64,000 nt of DNA from Orobanche coerulescens (taxonomy: Eukaryota > Streptophyta > Magnoliopsida > Lamiales > Orobanchaceae), in assembly GCA_033398695.1 (NCBI GenBank), contig CM065814.1, positions 81,672,358-81,736,357 on the forward strand. The letters run 5' to 3'. The position numbers and the translations under genes were made by a program. A model generated the notes under the pieces. It worked only from the letters and a program-made list of their open reading frames with translations, did not search any database and was not told the DNA's origin. Positions 34,266-46,011 of this stretch are shown here, one piece after another. How positions within the stretch are numbered: the stretch's first letter is position 1; each line of letters begins with the position of its first letter.

Positions 34266-35366
34266 GCAGATTTGAAAGCTATCACATGTCAACGACCCTG
34301 GCCAACATCCTCGTACTGTCCCAGCGCCCGCTCATCCGGCAGAACATAACCTGAAATCCATAACAGGAATTTCCCCAAAACGGGTCCCCAAAGGGGTTAG
34401 CAATTACGCTAGTACAAGTAATCAAGGCAAACTATTCGCTTACACGTTTCATAGTACAATGCACCAAATCATTTCAAAAACCAAAACCAGACATGTCTTT
34501 TCCGGAAACAAACAATCAATCACATTTGCCTAAGACCGGGACGAAGCCACGAATCCCACTCGAGGCCTCTAAGGACCCTCCCGAGCTGGCCATATCATAA
34601 AACAAATCACGCACGTATATCGTCTAGGACCGGGATGAAGCCACAAATCCCACTCGAGCTGGATAGCTAAAAAAACTCATGAATCCAGGGCTCAAACCAT
34701 TGGACTCCCTCCGTAATCCCGTCGGACCCTCCCGAGGTGAGCAATCACACACAATATACATTACCATTTCACGTTAAGCATAAAGGTTTCCAAAAATACT
34801 TGCCTCGAATAATTGATGACGCAACAAACGGAAAGGGATATCACCGACGAACGCTAGAAACCAATGGAACCGAACCTAACGATTCGAAGAACATAATCAC
34901 AACCAACTCTAAACGAATACGGAAATGGAATATACCCGAAAACCTGCCTACGATTCATGTATATTCGTATAAAAATAACAACGAGGGCGGACCACAACCG
35001 AACCCTCTCGAATACGCAACAACTACGAAATATACCATGAATCCATAAGGAAAACAAGAATACTAGCAAGATTAATCATATTCAACATGAATTAATCAAC
35101 CGTATGGAACAAATCGAACAAAAACCCGAAAACCTCCAATTTACTCAAAAGTAGGGTTCGAAGAAGATTTACCTTGGATTAGGATGAAAGATTCATGTTG
35201 GTGTTGTTATAATACACCAAGAACTCAAGGAAGATAATGGTTGAGATGATTAGAGGAAGAAATCGCCAAGAAATCGCCCAAAATCGCTAAAGCCGCGGAG
35301 GAAGGAAGAAATGAAGAAATGGGCCGAAGTGAGGGTCAACTCCTGATATATAAAACCTGGGCGATC

Positions 35367-35836
35367 GTTACGTACGTTACCTGAGCTTGTTAACGTACGT
35401 AATGCACATTACGTACGTTAACACTCAAGTTTAGCGTACGTAAAATGCTGGGCAGAACAGTCTGTCCTAGAACAGCGTACGTCGCTAGCGTACGCTACAA
35501 CAGAAGGCTAGCGTACGTTACAAGAGGGTTATGTACGTAATGTCAGCGTTTTTACGTATGTAAGGGTCTGGACAGAACTCACTATCCAACAACGCTGGGT
35601 GCGGTAGCATACGCTTCGCCGGGTAGTTTAGCGTACGCTACTTAGGCTTTACGTACGTAACAGAAGATGTTAACGTACGTAATGGTTCGGACAGAACAAT
35701 CTGTCCAATCTGTTGAAGGCCATAATGTACGTTAGAAATGATCCATAACGTACGTTATGAAGGTGCCGATAGCGCACGCAAGGAAGCATGCATAACGCAT
35801 ATTATGCATGCAGCAGTTCAACACTGCTGAACGACG
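35367..35836 (-). repeat. Inverted-repeat word array in U3 of the G2 5' LTR
   Basis: It is collinear with the 3' LTR array (14788-15255). More words are intact here, for example TAACGTACGTAATG where the 3' copy has TAACATACGTAATG. Confidence 0.92.
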
Positions 35837-36336
35837 TTAGCTGCAACGGGCGGTCCGAAAACGAGATGCAACACCAGGACAGATTCCAGAAGTGTAAACA
35901 TGAAATAATCACGACAATGAAGCTAAGCGCTGAAGGAAAATACAATTCTGACTACCGAGGAATCCGAGAAATGACAAGGAAAGTAAAACCCCCCTTACTT
36001 ATAGGAAATTACAAAACAGCCCAAACGTCTGAAAATCGCGATACGACGCCGGATCAAGAAACCAAAACTCACAACACGAACAACTCAACCATACGAACTC
36101 GTGCAACCAAAGAAATTACTAAATCGAACGGGTTCTACGAGAATCAAACGTCCACGCAACAAGACATAACAAAAGGCGGAATAATATCAAAACATCTAGG
36201 AAACTCGTCAAAATGGAGAAACTCCAAGAATAAAATAGATTCAAAATGTCGAAACGGTTACAAGCGAGTTGATAAAAATGGAAAATACACCAAAAATGAA
36301 AATACCAGAAAAAGAAAATGCGGATATTACAAGAAA

Positions 36337-37098
36337 TACTGTCTCGTTATTGTTGATGATTTTTCCAAGTATGCTGGGATAATCTTTATAAGCAAGAAGA
36401 AAGAAACCACAACAAAGTTGCCAGAGCATTTGAAAAAGCTTCAGAATGAGAAAGGATTGAGTATAATGTACATTCATTCCGACAGAGGTACTGAATTCAC
36501 AAATCGCTTTATGGAGCAATATTGCTCGGATAATGGAATACAACATGAATACTCAACAGCCCGTACTCCTCAACAAAATGGTATTGCCAAGCGAAAGAAT
36601 AGAACACTCGAGGAAGCAATGAGAAACATGATTGGCGCAAGCAAGTTGCCACAGCGGTTCTGGGGCGAAGCAATAAATACAGTGTGATATACATAAAACC
36701 GTTGTATCATCAACAAGCATCACAACAAAACAACCTATGTGGTATGGACTAATAAAACTCCATTAGTTGCATACTTTCACATATTTGGATGCAGGTGTTA
36801 CATTCTGAATAATGGGAAAGATCAACTCAAGATTTTCGACGAAAATTCGTATGAAGGAATATTTGTAGGATATTCCTCTGTCAGCAAAGCTTTCAGGATC
36901 TTTAACAAAAGAAAAGCTGACAATAAAAGAATCTGTCAATGTAGTGTTCGATGAACCTCACTTTGGTCTTATAGGAGTAGAAGACTTAACCAAGAATATC
37001 TGAACACTCTCCATTGATAACCCTCAAACTCCAACAGAGCCTGTCGTAGACTTAGAAATAAATCCCACAGCTGTAAGATTAGAAGTAGTCGAAGCTGA
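36337..37098 (+). pseudogene. pol: C1 integrase core, between G2 and G3
   Basis: The first Asp is in VDDFSKYAG and the second in HSDRGTEFTN. The third catalytic residue is changed: GIAKRKN has Lys at 36589-36591 where the family has Glu. The frame ends at 36687, and a second frame (VAYFHIFGCRCYILN, GIFVGYSSVSKAFRIFN) carries the carboxy part to about 36950. The sequence then leads to the G3 insertion at 37099. Confidence 0.85.
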
Positions 37099-37596
37099 TG
37101 TAATATCCGCATTTTTCTTTCCCGGTATTCTCATTTTTGGTGTATTTTTCGTTTCTAGTAATTCACTTGTAACCGTTTCGACATTTGGAATCTATTTTAT
37201 TCTTGGAGTTTCTCCATTTGGACAAGTTTCGGAGATGTTTTGATATTATTCCATCTTATGTCATGTATTGTTGCGTGGACATTCGATTCTCGTAGAACCC
37301 GTTCGATTTTGTAATTTATTTGTTTGCACGAGTTCTTATGATTAAGTTGTTCGTGTTGTGAGTTTTGGTTTATTGATCCGACGTGGTATCGTGATTTTCG
37401 GACGTCTGGGCCGTTTTGTAATTTCCTGTAAGTTTAGGGAATTTTAGTTTCCTTGTCGTTTCTCGGATTCCTCGGTAGTTATAATTGTATTCTCCTGCAA
37501 CATTCAGCTTCGTCGTGAATATTTCATATCTACGCGTTGGATTCTGTCCTTGTGTTGCCTCTCATTTTCGGACTGCCCGGTGCAGCTAACTTCATT

Positions 37597-37940
37597 CAGC
37601 AGTGTTGAACTGCTACATGCATAACGTGCGTTATGCATGCTTTCTTGCGTGCACTATCAGCACCTTCATAATGTACATTATAGCTCACCGCTAACATGCA
37701 TTATGGCCTTCAGAAGATTGGACAGATTGTTCTGTCCGAACCATTATGTGCGTTAACTCCTTCTGTTACGTACGTAAATCCCATTGTAGCATATGCTAGA
37801 TATCCGACGTAGCGTACGCTATCGAACCCAGCGTTTTTGGATAGTTTGTCCTGCCAAGCCATTACGTACGCTAACACTCAGGTGTTACGTACGTAATGTG
37901 TGTAACGTACGTTAACATCGTCATGTTAACGTACATAACG
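37597..37940 (+). repeat. Inverted-repeat word array in U3 of the G3 5' LTR
   Basis: It starts with GTGTTGAAC and the long dyad with arms GCATAACG and CGTTATGC (about 37620), then GGACAGA and TCTGTCC half-sites, TTACGTACGTAA, TAGCGTACGCTA and TTAACGTAC words. One word is decayed to TAGCATATGCTA where the 3' LTR keeps TAGCGTACGCTA. It is shorter than the G2 array. Confidence 0.92.
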
Positions 37941-37952
37941 ACGGCCCATGGT

Positions 37953-37960
37953 TTATAAAC
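37953..37960 (+). promoter_or_regulatory. TATA box of the G3 5' LTR
   Basis: TTTATAAA lies 12 bases after the array. The 3' LTR copy is at 53456-53464. Confidence 0.7.
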
Positions 37961-38569
37961 CGAGGGTTGACCTTCACTTCGACACTTTCTTCTTTTCTTC
38001 TCCTCCGACCAAGAGCTGTGTTCCAAGTGAGGTTTTGAGCGATTCTTCATGTTTTGCCCATGGAAATTCTTGGGGAATCAAGTATCGTGTTCCTAGTGTA
38101 GTTATCATCATCGTAATCGTCTTCCTCCGTCCGAATCAAGGTAAATCTTACCCTACTTTTGGGTAAATTGGGGGTTTTCGATTTTATTGTTCTATTCGTT
38201 CCGTGTTGTTTATTAATTCATGATGAATATGATTAATCATGTTAGTATTCTTGGTATTCCTACGGATTCATGGTATACTTCGTGGTATTTTCGAAATCGA
38301 GAGGGTTGGGTTGTGGTCTGCCCTCGTTGTTGTTCTCGTACGAATATACATGAATCGTAGGCGGGTTTTTGGGTGTATTCCTTTTTCTGTATTCGTTTGG
38401 AAATGATTGTGATTGTATTCTTCGAATCGTTAGGTTCGGTTTCGTTGGTTCCTAGCGTTCGTCGGTGATTTTCCCTTACGGTCGTTGCGTTGTCAAATAT
38501 TCAAGGCAAGTATTTTTGGAAACTTTTATGCTTAACATGAAATGGTGATGTATATTGTGTACGCTTTGC

Positions 38570-38806
38570 TCACCTCGGGAGTTTCCGATGGGGCCTCGAG
38601 GGAATCTAATGGTATATCCCTGGACTCACGAGTTTGTTTCGCTAGCCAGCTCGGGATGATCCTTAGAGGCCTCGAGCGGGATCAATGGTATAGCCCTGTT
38701 CCCAAGGTGATGCTTGTGCATGATTTGTTTTATGATATGGCCAGCTCGGGAGGGTCCTTAGAGGCCTCGAGCGGGATCAATGGTATAGCCCTGTTTCCAA
38801 GGCTAA
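38570..38806 (+). repeat. Minisatellite in the G3 5' LTR, about 3 degenerate copies
   Basis: Units of roughly 100 bp share CCAGCTCGGGA, CCTTAGAGGCCTCGAGCGGG and AATGGTATAGCCCTGTT. GCTCG and CGAGC arms can pair within a unit. The 3' LTR copy is at about 54080-54312. Confidence 0.75.
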
Positions 38807-39348
38807 TTGATTGATTGTTTGTTTCCGGAAAAGACATGTCTGTTTTTGGTTTTGAAATGAATTTGGTGCATTGTACTATGAAATGTGTAAGCGAATGGTT
38901 TGCCTTGATTACTTGTACTAACGTAATTGCTAACCCCTTTGGGGGACCCGTTTTGGGGAAATTCTTGTTATGGATTTCAGGTTACGTTCAGCCGGACGAG
39001 CGGGCACTGGGACAGTACAAGGATGCTGGCCAGGGTCATTGACATGTGCATTTGAGTTCTTTTATTTTCCGTTGTTTCCTTCGATATGGTTGTTGTCTAC
39101 CTTATAAACTTATAGATTGTACTCGCGAGTACTTAGGCTTTTCTCTTCGGATTGTGATTCGTATTCGTTGAAGTTATTTATGGTTGTTGGTGTTGATTAT
39201 TCCGCCGGTTGTACCGGGCATGTTATTTGATTTTCATCTGGGTGATGTGTGTTTTTACTGTGGTAATTCGTGTCTATCCTGGTGGGTACCATGTAGGGGT
39301 CCACGGCACTGTAATATACCTTGAATATCTCGTGGGTGTTACAAAAAA

Positions 39349-39360
39349 TGGTATCAGAGC
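39349..39360 (+). other. Primer-binding site of G3
   Basis: TGGTATCAGAGC lies six bases after the 5' LTR, a full match to the common initiator tRNA-Met type. Confidence 0.9.
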
Positions 39361-39581
39361 ACTAGGTTTATGGATACCTAGGCTTGTCGGTTATTTGGGT
39401 CTAGTTGTGTTTTGTTTTGCACATTGTCACACCACTGCCAAAATCTCAGTACTTCCAGTGTTCGTAAGTTTTCCTTACTCGATTCCTTGTTTTCTCGTAC
39501 TGTATTTCTATTTCCTGAATTGTGGATGTTTTTCCTCTCATAGTTATCATTGAGTTGCTTTTGCTACCTTTTAACACCAGC

Positions 39582-40163
39582 ATGGATGCTGGAAGAGGCC
39601 GTGGTCGTGGTCGTGGACGCGGTCGGGGACGTGCGGCAACCGGTGGGGCGGCCACGTCGCATTCTTCGGGAGCCGGAAGCACCGGTGACCGTCATAGCCA
39701 TGCTACTTCTCAAGATGGCACCGACCTTGGTGTTGCGGCTGTTATGCAACAAATGGTGAACCAAATGGCGGCGATAGCTCAGGCGGTTCAGAACCCGAAT
39801 CCAGCCCATGCTGCTCGGGACGGAGCTGACCGTTGGCTTCAGGATGTCATCAAGATGCATCCTCCTCAGTTTACGGGAGCCTCAGACCCGATTGGATGGG
39901 AGGGGTGGATCAAGGAGATATCCAAGGTTTTTATTGGCACCAACTGTCCCAAGGACCGTAAGGTCCCTATTGCCCAGTATTTTCTAACTTGGGACGCTAC
40001 TGATTGGTGGGAGGCCGTTGGGCCTAAGGATCATGTTGCTTCGTGGGTGGAATTTAAGGACCTGATGGACACTGAGTATTGCCCGTGGCCGGTTAGACAG
40101 GCTCGAGTCCATGGTTTCTATGATGCTCAACCACGGGATATTCCAATCTCTCAAGCTATTGCC
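39582..40163 (+). pseudogene. gag: G3 gag, amino-terminal part, cut by G4
   Basis: It starts MDAGRGRGRGR, an Arg/Gly-rich head that probably binds nucleic acid, followed by the capsid (WLQDVIKMHPPQFTG, GWEGWIKEISKVF, YFLTWDATDWWEA, CPWPVRQARVH). The frame is open to the G4 insertion at 40164 and resumes at 48528 with the same gag context (DFN-ELG). The head is in frame, unlike in G2. Confidence 0.88.
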
Positions 40164-40674
40164 TGTAACACCCCAAACTAGGCGAATATTACAATGCCGT
40201 GGACCCCCGACTGGGACCCACTAGGCGAATGAGAATTAAGGAATTAAGTAATATAATTGTAGTACCGAACCACATTATATCATTAATTACTCCGATGAGG
40301 AGTTTCATTACAACACACCCAAGATCATACAGAACACATGTATATTTTATATGAAGATAAAATATACAACACTGAATAAAATGAGTATTCAAACGGAAGT
40401 CTGCAGCGGAAATATAATGAAGTAAACACGAATGACTGAAAAGGATTGGGGCCCCCTACTAGTGTCATTGGGACTCCTCGTCATCAACGTTCTCTTCCCG
40501 TGCTTTAGCCTTTCCATGACCTGAAAACAACATCCCCAACAGGGTCAGTTACACAGAACAACAATCCTCAAGAGTTGAACAATATACAACAATCACATGA
40601 ATGAATTAATGGATTAAGTTGAATGATGAGCATCAATGTACGCCCGAATGAACTGAGTAAGAACAAAAATATCC

Positions 40675-40815
40675 GAGTGTTCGGAGTCCCGCATATACAC
40701 CCGCTATTGGCCTAATTATTCTCACGGTTCAATGTGTCTGGAGTCCCGCGTATACACATTACCATGCGCACAGTCCAATATGTCCGGAGTCCCACATATA
40801 CACATGACCATAGTG
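40675..40815 (-). repeat. Minisatellite in the G4 3' LTR, 3 copies
   Basis: Units share GGAGTCCCGC and ATATACAC, spaced about 60-75 bp. On the transcribed (minus) strand ATATGT and ACATAT arms can pair across GGGACTCCGG. The 5' LTR copy is at about 46525-46665. Confidence 0.8.
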
Positions 40816-41872
40816 TGCCCGACTAAAATTCCACACATGCGCCAACCGGCCATGCAATATAATTCCGGAAGATCACCAGAACAAAAATGACCAAGGTGAG
40901 GAGTAATGAATAGAATCTGATAAGGATCAAGAACGACTCACCGAGATGAAAATAATGATACAACGAGTGATAGCTTCAATGAAATGATTTTGGAACCGTC
41001 GTTCCTCGTGAGTTACATGATGAGTTGATAAATACAAGTCTCGACATGAATGATATATTATGAGTGAATTACATGTATGAATGAACAACAACGTAAGGAA
41101 TGAATATCCATTTAACCGAGTAAGAATTTACTTACATAATACCGGTGTTGAAATGTCCTTCCTCGAACAACGTCCTAAAAAGAGATGTCGGTCGCTCGAA
41201 CAACGTTGAATGACACAATTACCAATAATCCGCTCAATAAACGTATCAAACACGATTATAACCAACTCAAATGCCGATACAACAATATACAAACTCATTG
41301 AGGCATTCTAACGAATACTTAGCAATCATACATCCTTTGATAATATTCAATCCTAAATATATCGAAACCAAACTCCAAAATGAGTATTTCAAACCACAAA
41401 ACACCTTAAATGATATCAATAATCCCATAGGAATCCACAACTCGAGTTAACGACAATACTTAATCGAAAACCCCAACAATATCAAAGTCAACCAAAAGTG
41501 TTCTTGAATTAACCCCAATATTCATGAAATCCGAAATATATGCCAATAAATCCGTAGGAATACATTCATCCAAGGTAGATAATCCATATCTAACATATTC
41601 CAACAACAATCCAAGCTTACACAAATAAATCGGAAGGAAAATACCCAAAATCCGAAATTCTAGATCCAAGAAATTATTACCTTGATTTGATGTGATGGAG
41701 ATGATGAAATGATGATTAATCCGAATGATAATATTGATGATGATGATAGGTGAGTACAGCTCGAAAAGATTTCTCCGAATCACCCGAAATCGCCCGGAAT
41801 CGTCGAAGGAGTGAAGAGAGAATGACAAATGACGAATCTGGACTGCACTGTCCAATATATACTTTCCCCAGA

Positions 41873-42419
41873 TTAGCGCACGTTATGACCTGTTATTTAG
41901 CATGCGCTAACGGGTTAACTGGATAGTCCAGTGAACTCTGACTGCCTCGTTAGCGTACGCTACGAACTTGATAGCGTGCGCTAACGCCCTCCCGATACTG
42001 TGCGTTAACTCCAAAAGTTAGCGTGCGCTAGCTAAATACCTGATGTCCAGTGACCGAAGTCCAGAACCTCCTATCCTCTGTCCTGCTTGCGATAGTGCGC
42101 GCTACGTCCAATAATCAGCGTGCGCTACTGCCCCAATAGCGTACGCTAAAATCCACTCATAGCATGCGCTAAGAATTATTCCAAAATCAGTCCAGTACCC
42201 ACTGGACTCCTGATCGGCCTTAGCGCGCGCTATACTGACCGCATAGCGGGCGCTATCCAAACTTACCATTCGTAGTGTGCGCTACACCAACTCGACTGCA
42301 GTCCAGTGCCTTCTGGACTCCAGGCCTGAACCACATTAGCGTGCGCTAATACTGAGAGATAGCGTGCGCTACCCGTACTCAATTACCGCGCGCTAAAGAG
42401 AGTGCATAGCGTGCGCTAC
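41873..42419 (-). repeat. TAGCG-NN-CGCTA array in U3 of the G4 3' LTR
   Basis: Many words such as TAGCGTGCGCTA and TAGCGTACGCTA alternate with (A)GTCCAGT and ACTGGACT half-sites. The TATA-like minus-strand ATATATT follows at 41855-41861. Confidence 0.92.
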
Positions 42420-42653
42420 TCCTCACACACATCCCATTATGAAGATGACAATGATGATGATGACCATGGTTCGATCCTCCAACCAGGTAGGACGACGAAT
42501 GATAACTGATGCACGATACAATTACTCTGATCGGTGAATACAATGAATGAATATGAACGATGAATGATCATTAATGAGTGAATAATTACTGAGTGACAAT
42601 TACTGAATGATAATTACTGAATGATAATAACTGAATTACAACCGGGTATTACA

Positions 42654-42686
42654 TACACCCCCTTAAAAGAGTTTCGTCCCCGAAAC
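42654..42686 (-). other. PPT and pre-PPT hairpin of G4
   Basis: GTTTCGTCCCCGAAAC (42671-42686) and the minus-strand tract TCTTTTAAGGGGGTGTA abut the 3' LTR. Confidence 0.85.
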
Positions 42687-42689
42687 TAA

Positions 42690-45600
42690 GGGTCAAACAT
42701 TTCGGGATAACTCTCCCCCATACTATCCTCGGTTTCCCAAGTAGCCTCTTCGACTCTGTGTCTAAACCACTGAATTTTAACCAAAAGTATCGTCTTGTTC
42801 CTCAACTGTTTGATTCGCCGCTCTAAGACTCATACGCGACGCTCCTCATACGAATGATCGTCTGCGAATTCAATCTCGTCGAACTGAAGTACGTGACTTG
42901 GATCGGCAACGTACTTCTGCAACTGAGAGACGTGACACACATTATGAATTTAGCTCAACGCTGGAGGTAAGGCCAATCGATAAGCTAGTTCGCCTACTCG
43001 ATCCAAAATCTCAAACGGTCCAATGAATCTCGGACTCAACTTTTCCCTCTTCCCAAAACGGAAGATACCTCTACTCGGGGATACCTTGACCAAAACATGG
43101 TTACCCGTCTCGAACTCTAATGGCCGACGGCGGTTATCTGCGTATGATTTTTATCGACTCTGAGCGGTCAACAGATGACTCCTGATCAAAGATACCTTCT
43201 CACGGGCGGCCATAAGCATATCGGGCTCGGTGCCGATTGATTCTGATAAGTCATCCCAACACAAAGGAGATCGACAACGCCGACCGTATAAGGCCTCGTA
43301 AGGTGCCATCTTGATCGAAGCATGCCAACTATTCTTATACGTGAACTCTTCCCAATCATCTTTCTAATCGAGGACACATGCTTTCAACATGTCCTCCAAT
43401 GTCTGAATAGTCCTCTCTGATTGTCCGTCAGACTGAGGATGAAAAGATGTGCTGATATTAAGCCGAGTTCCCATAGCACGATGAACTGATTTCCAAAAAT
43501 GTGACACGAATCGCCCGTCGCGATCAGAAACGATACTCTTAGGAGTACCATGCAATCTCACTATTTCTTTGATGAACAACTGGGTAAGTCTCTCGGGACC
43601 TCACGTATCCTTAATCTCAAGGAAATGGGCTGAATTAGTTAGACGATCCACAATTACCCAAATTGTATTCATGCCACGACGAGTTGTCGGCAAACTCGTG
43701 ATGAATTCCATTGAAATATCTTCCACTATGGAATAGGGAGAGGTTTCAGCATACCCGCCGGTCGCTGATGTTCTATCTTGACTTTATGACAGGTTAAATA
43801 TCTCGAAACAAACTCCGCGACTTCTTGCTCCATATTACTCCACCAGTAATTTTGTTTCAAGTCTTTGTACATCTTGCTAGACCCCGGACGAATGGAATAA
43901 GGGGTAGCATGAGCTTCTTTCAAAATCGAGTTTTTCAACTCGTCGTTCGCCGGTACGCATAACCGATTCTTAAATCGCAAAAGTCCATCCTCGTAGACCA
44001 CAAATCTGGGGGTTTCCCCTGAGTCATATCATATCGAATGCATAAAAAAAATGGGTCCGAACCCTAATTCTCCCTGATCGCCTCCTCAAGTGGCGATGAA
44101 ATCTGTAACGTACAAAGTTGCCCTTGTACTCGCTGTAACCAGACCTCAATCTCGTGTCTCAGAAATTCCTGCTGAAGTTCCTTCTGAACTGTTAATCGAG
44201 CAAGCATCTGCTCCTGAACGGATTTACGACTCAAGGCGTCAGAGACAATGTTCGCCTTGCCCGGGTGGTACAGTATCTCAATATCATAATCTTTGATTAG
44301 TTCCAACCACCGCCTCTGCCGCATATTTAACTCCTTCTAAGTAAATATATACTTCAAACTCTTATGATCAGTGAATATCTGACAGGTAACGCCATAAGGA
44401 TAATGATGCCAAATCTTCAATGCGAACACCACGGCTTCTAGTTCCAGGTCGTGGGTCAGATAATTAACCTCGTAAGGCCTCAATTGACGTGAAGCATAAG
44501 CAATAATTTTCCCGTTCTGCATTAGTACACATCCGAGACCCTGTCCGGACGCATCACTATAAACCACAAATCCTTCCGTCCCTTGCGGTGGAGAAAGGAC
44601 AGGTGCTGAAATTAATCGGCTCTTGAGTTCCTCAAAACTCTGCTGACACGCATCGGACCACGTGTATTTCTTATCCTTTCGTAAAAGGTTCGTTATGGGT
44701 TGAGCAATTTTAAAAAATCCCTCCACAAATTAACAGTAATATCCAGCTAATCCGAGAAAGCTTTGGATTTCCTTAACATTCTTCGGAGGTTGCCAATATA
44801 GAATAGCCTCCGTCTTCTAAGGGTCAACACGAACTCCGTATGATGAAATTACATGTCCGAAAAGCGTCACTTCGGACATCCAGAACTCACATTTGGAAAA
44901 CTTTCCATAAAGTTGCTCTCGTCTCAACACATCGAGAACCTGATGAAGGTGAAACTCGTGCTCCTCCCGGTCACGAGAATAAATTAGAATGTTATCAATA
45001 AAGACAACCACGAACTGATCCAAATAGTTGATGAAAACCTGATTCATTAATTCCATGAACACCGCAGGTGCATTAGTTAATCCAAACGGCATTACCACGA
45101 ACTCATAATGACCATAGCATGTTCGAAACGCTGTCCTTGTGATATCCGACTCTCGAATTCGCAACTGATGATATCCAGATCTTAAGTCGATCTTGGAAAA
45201 TACTGAATCTCCCTGAAGTTGATCCAAAAGATCATTGATACGGGGTAGAGGATATTTATTCTTGATCGTCACCCGGTTCAATTCCCAGTAATCGATACAC
45301 AAGCGAAACGAACATCCTTCTTCTTGACAAACAACACAAGTGCTCCCCACGGGGTCGCACTCATCCGGATATAACCCTTCTCAGTCAAATCCTCTAATTG
45401 ATTCTTAAACTCCTGCATTTTGGTCGGGTCCATCCGGTACGGTGCCTTCGATATTGGGGACGTACCAGGCTCCAACTCAATCGTGAATTTCACATCTCTC
45501 TGTGGAGGCAAACCAGGTAACTCGTCTGGAAATACATCGGCATATTCTCTCACTACAGGAATATCTGTCGAAATTACTGATGGTTTCTCGATCTTGGTCA

Positions 45601-45990
45601 TATAGCACCAATAACCGACACACCTCTGATTGAGTAATTTCACTGCTTTTATCAAGTTGATGATTTTACCGGAACAGCTGGGATTACCTCCCTGAAAAAC
45701 ACATTCGACTCCATCGTTTGAAATGATAGTGACCATACGCTTACGGACACTAATGGTGGCATCTTGACGATCCATCCAATCAATACCCAAAATGACGTCG
45801 TCTCTTGGTAAATCTACCACGATTAGGGTTGCTAACCAATCACGGCCATGAAACTGAATCGGATAATCCTTAATCTCACGATTCCCGATAATTCTTCTAC
45901 CATCAGGTAGACCAATGACATAAGGCTCACAACTAGTAGCACTACCCAGACGTAGTCTACTCAAACATGACTCGGAAAGTAGTATTCAAA
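42690..45990 (-). pseudogene. pol: G4 pol: protease remnant, RT, RNase H, integrase, chromodomain (broken)
   Basis: The first recognisable residues (SESCLSRLRLG at about 45978) lie just inside the PBS, so gag and the D-S/T-G of the protease are gone. RT (45350-44817) has VVFIDN where the family has FIDD: a catalytic Asp has become Asn. RNase H ([11 protein letters not shown], 44726-44064) has a stop and frame break. The integrase zinc region and core lie at 44001-43364 in two frames (SDRDGRFVSHFW, QSERTIQ). The remaining part, with a chromodomain-like segment (KIQWFRH, EEATWE, about 42800-42720), has two stops. Confidence 0.88.
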
Positions 45991-45995
45991 ACCAC

Positions 45996-46007
45996 ACTCC
46001 GATACCA
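45996..46007 (-). other. Primer-binding site of G4
   Basis: Minus strand TGGTATCGGAGT lies four bases from the 5' LTR, of initiator tRNA-Met type. Confidence 0.8.
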
Positions 46008-46011
46008 ACTC

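Larger units (their letters stand above)
29774..34282 (+). mobile_element. Tat/Athila-type non-autonomous element carrying a LOG-like pseudogene
   Basis: The 5' LTR (about 29781-31403) is followed by TGGCGCCATTGCCGGGGAA (31410-31428), a primer-binding site of the type used by plant Athila/Tat gypsy elements. The interior has no gag or pol. It has an unknown ORF (31640-32185), a LOG-like sequence (32462-33092), an AAGTTTGGGGGTG tract at about 33505 like the region before the 3' LTR in those elements, and a 69-bp tandem repeat. No second LTR is present and the right edge abuts G2 LTR sequence without a TSD, so the 3' end is lost. Confidence 0.75.
13398..36331 (-). mobile_element. G2: Tekay-like Ty3/gypsy chromovirus with two further insertions
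   Basis: The TSD AGAAA lies at 13393-13397 and 36332-36336. On the minus strand the element runs from its 5' LTR (36331 down to 29713) through the PBS (29696-29707), gag from 20362, pol, chromodomain and PPT (15722-15756) to its 3' LTR (15721 down to 13398). C2 sits at the gag start and the LOG-carrying element in the 5' LTR. The carboxy-terminal chromodomain and the TGGTATCGGAGC PBS place it among chromoviruses, most like Tekay. Pol is broken by stops and a frameshift. Confidence 0.92.
29713..36331 (-). repeat. G2 5' LTR, split by the LOG-carrying element
   Basis: LTR sequence is present at 29713-29773 and 34283-36331. The part corresponding to 13458-13714 of the 3' LTR (257 bp) is missing and replaced by the 4.5-kb insert. 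The rest is collinear with the 3' LTR: minisatellite about 34540-34740, TATA 35346-35355, array 35367-35836. Confidence 0.9.
37099..39343 (+). repeat. G3 5' LTR
   Basis: It runs from TGTAATATCCGC to GTGTTACA. Array 37597-37940, TATA (TTTATAAA) 37953-37960, minisatellite about 38570-38806, terminal hairpin 39282-39304. Confidence 0.92.
40164..42653 (-). repeat. G4 3' LTR
   Basis: On the minus strand it starts TGTAATACCCGG and ends TTTGGGGTGTTACA. Array 42419-41873, TATA 41861-41855, minisatellite about 40815-40675, terminal hairpin 40221-40199. Confidence 0.92.

Noticed and set aside
35788..36687. A 299-codon open frame
   Set aside because: It reads antisense G2 LTR and runs across the G2/C1 junction into the C1 integrase. 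It is a chance fusion, not a gene.
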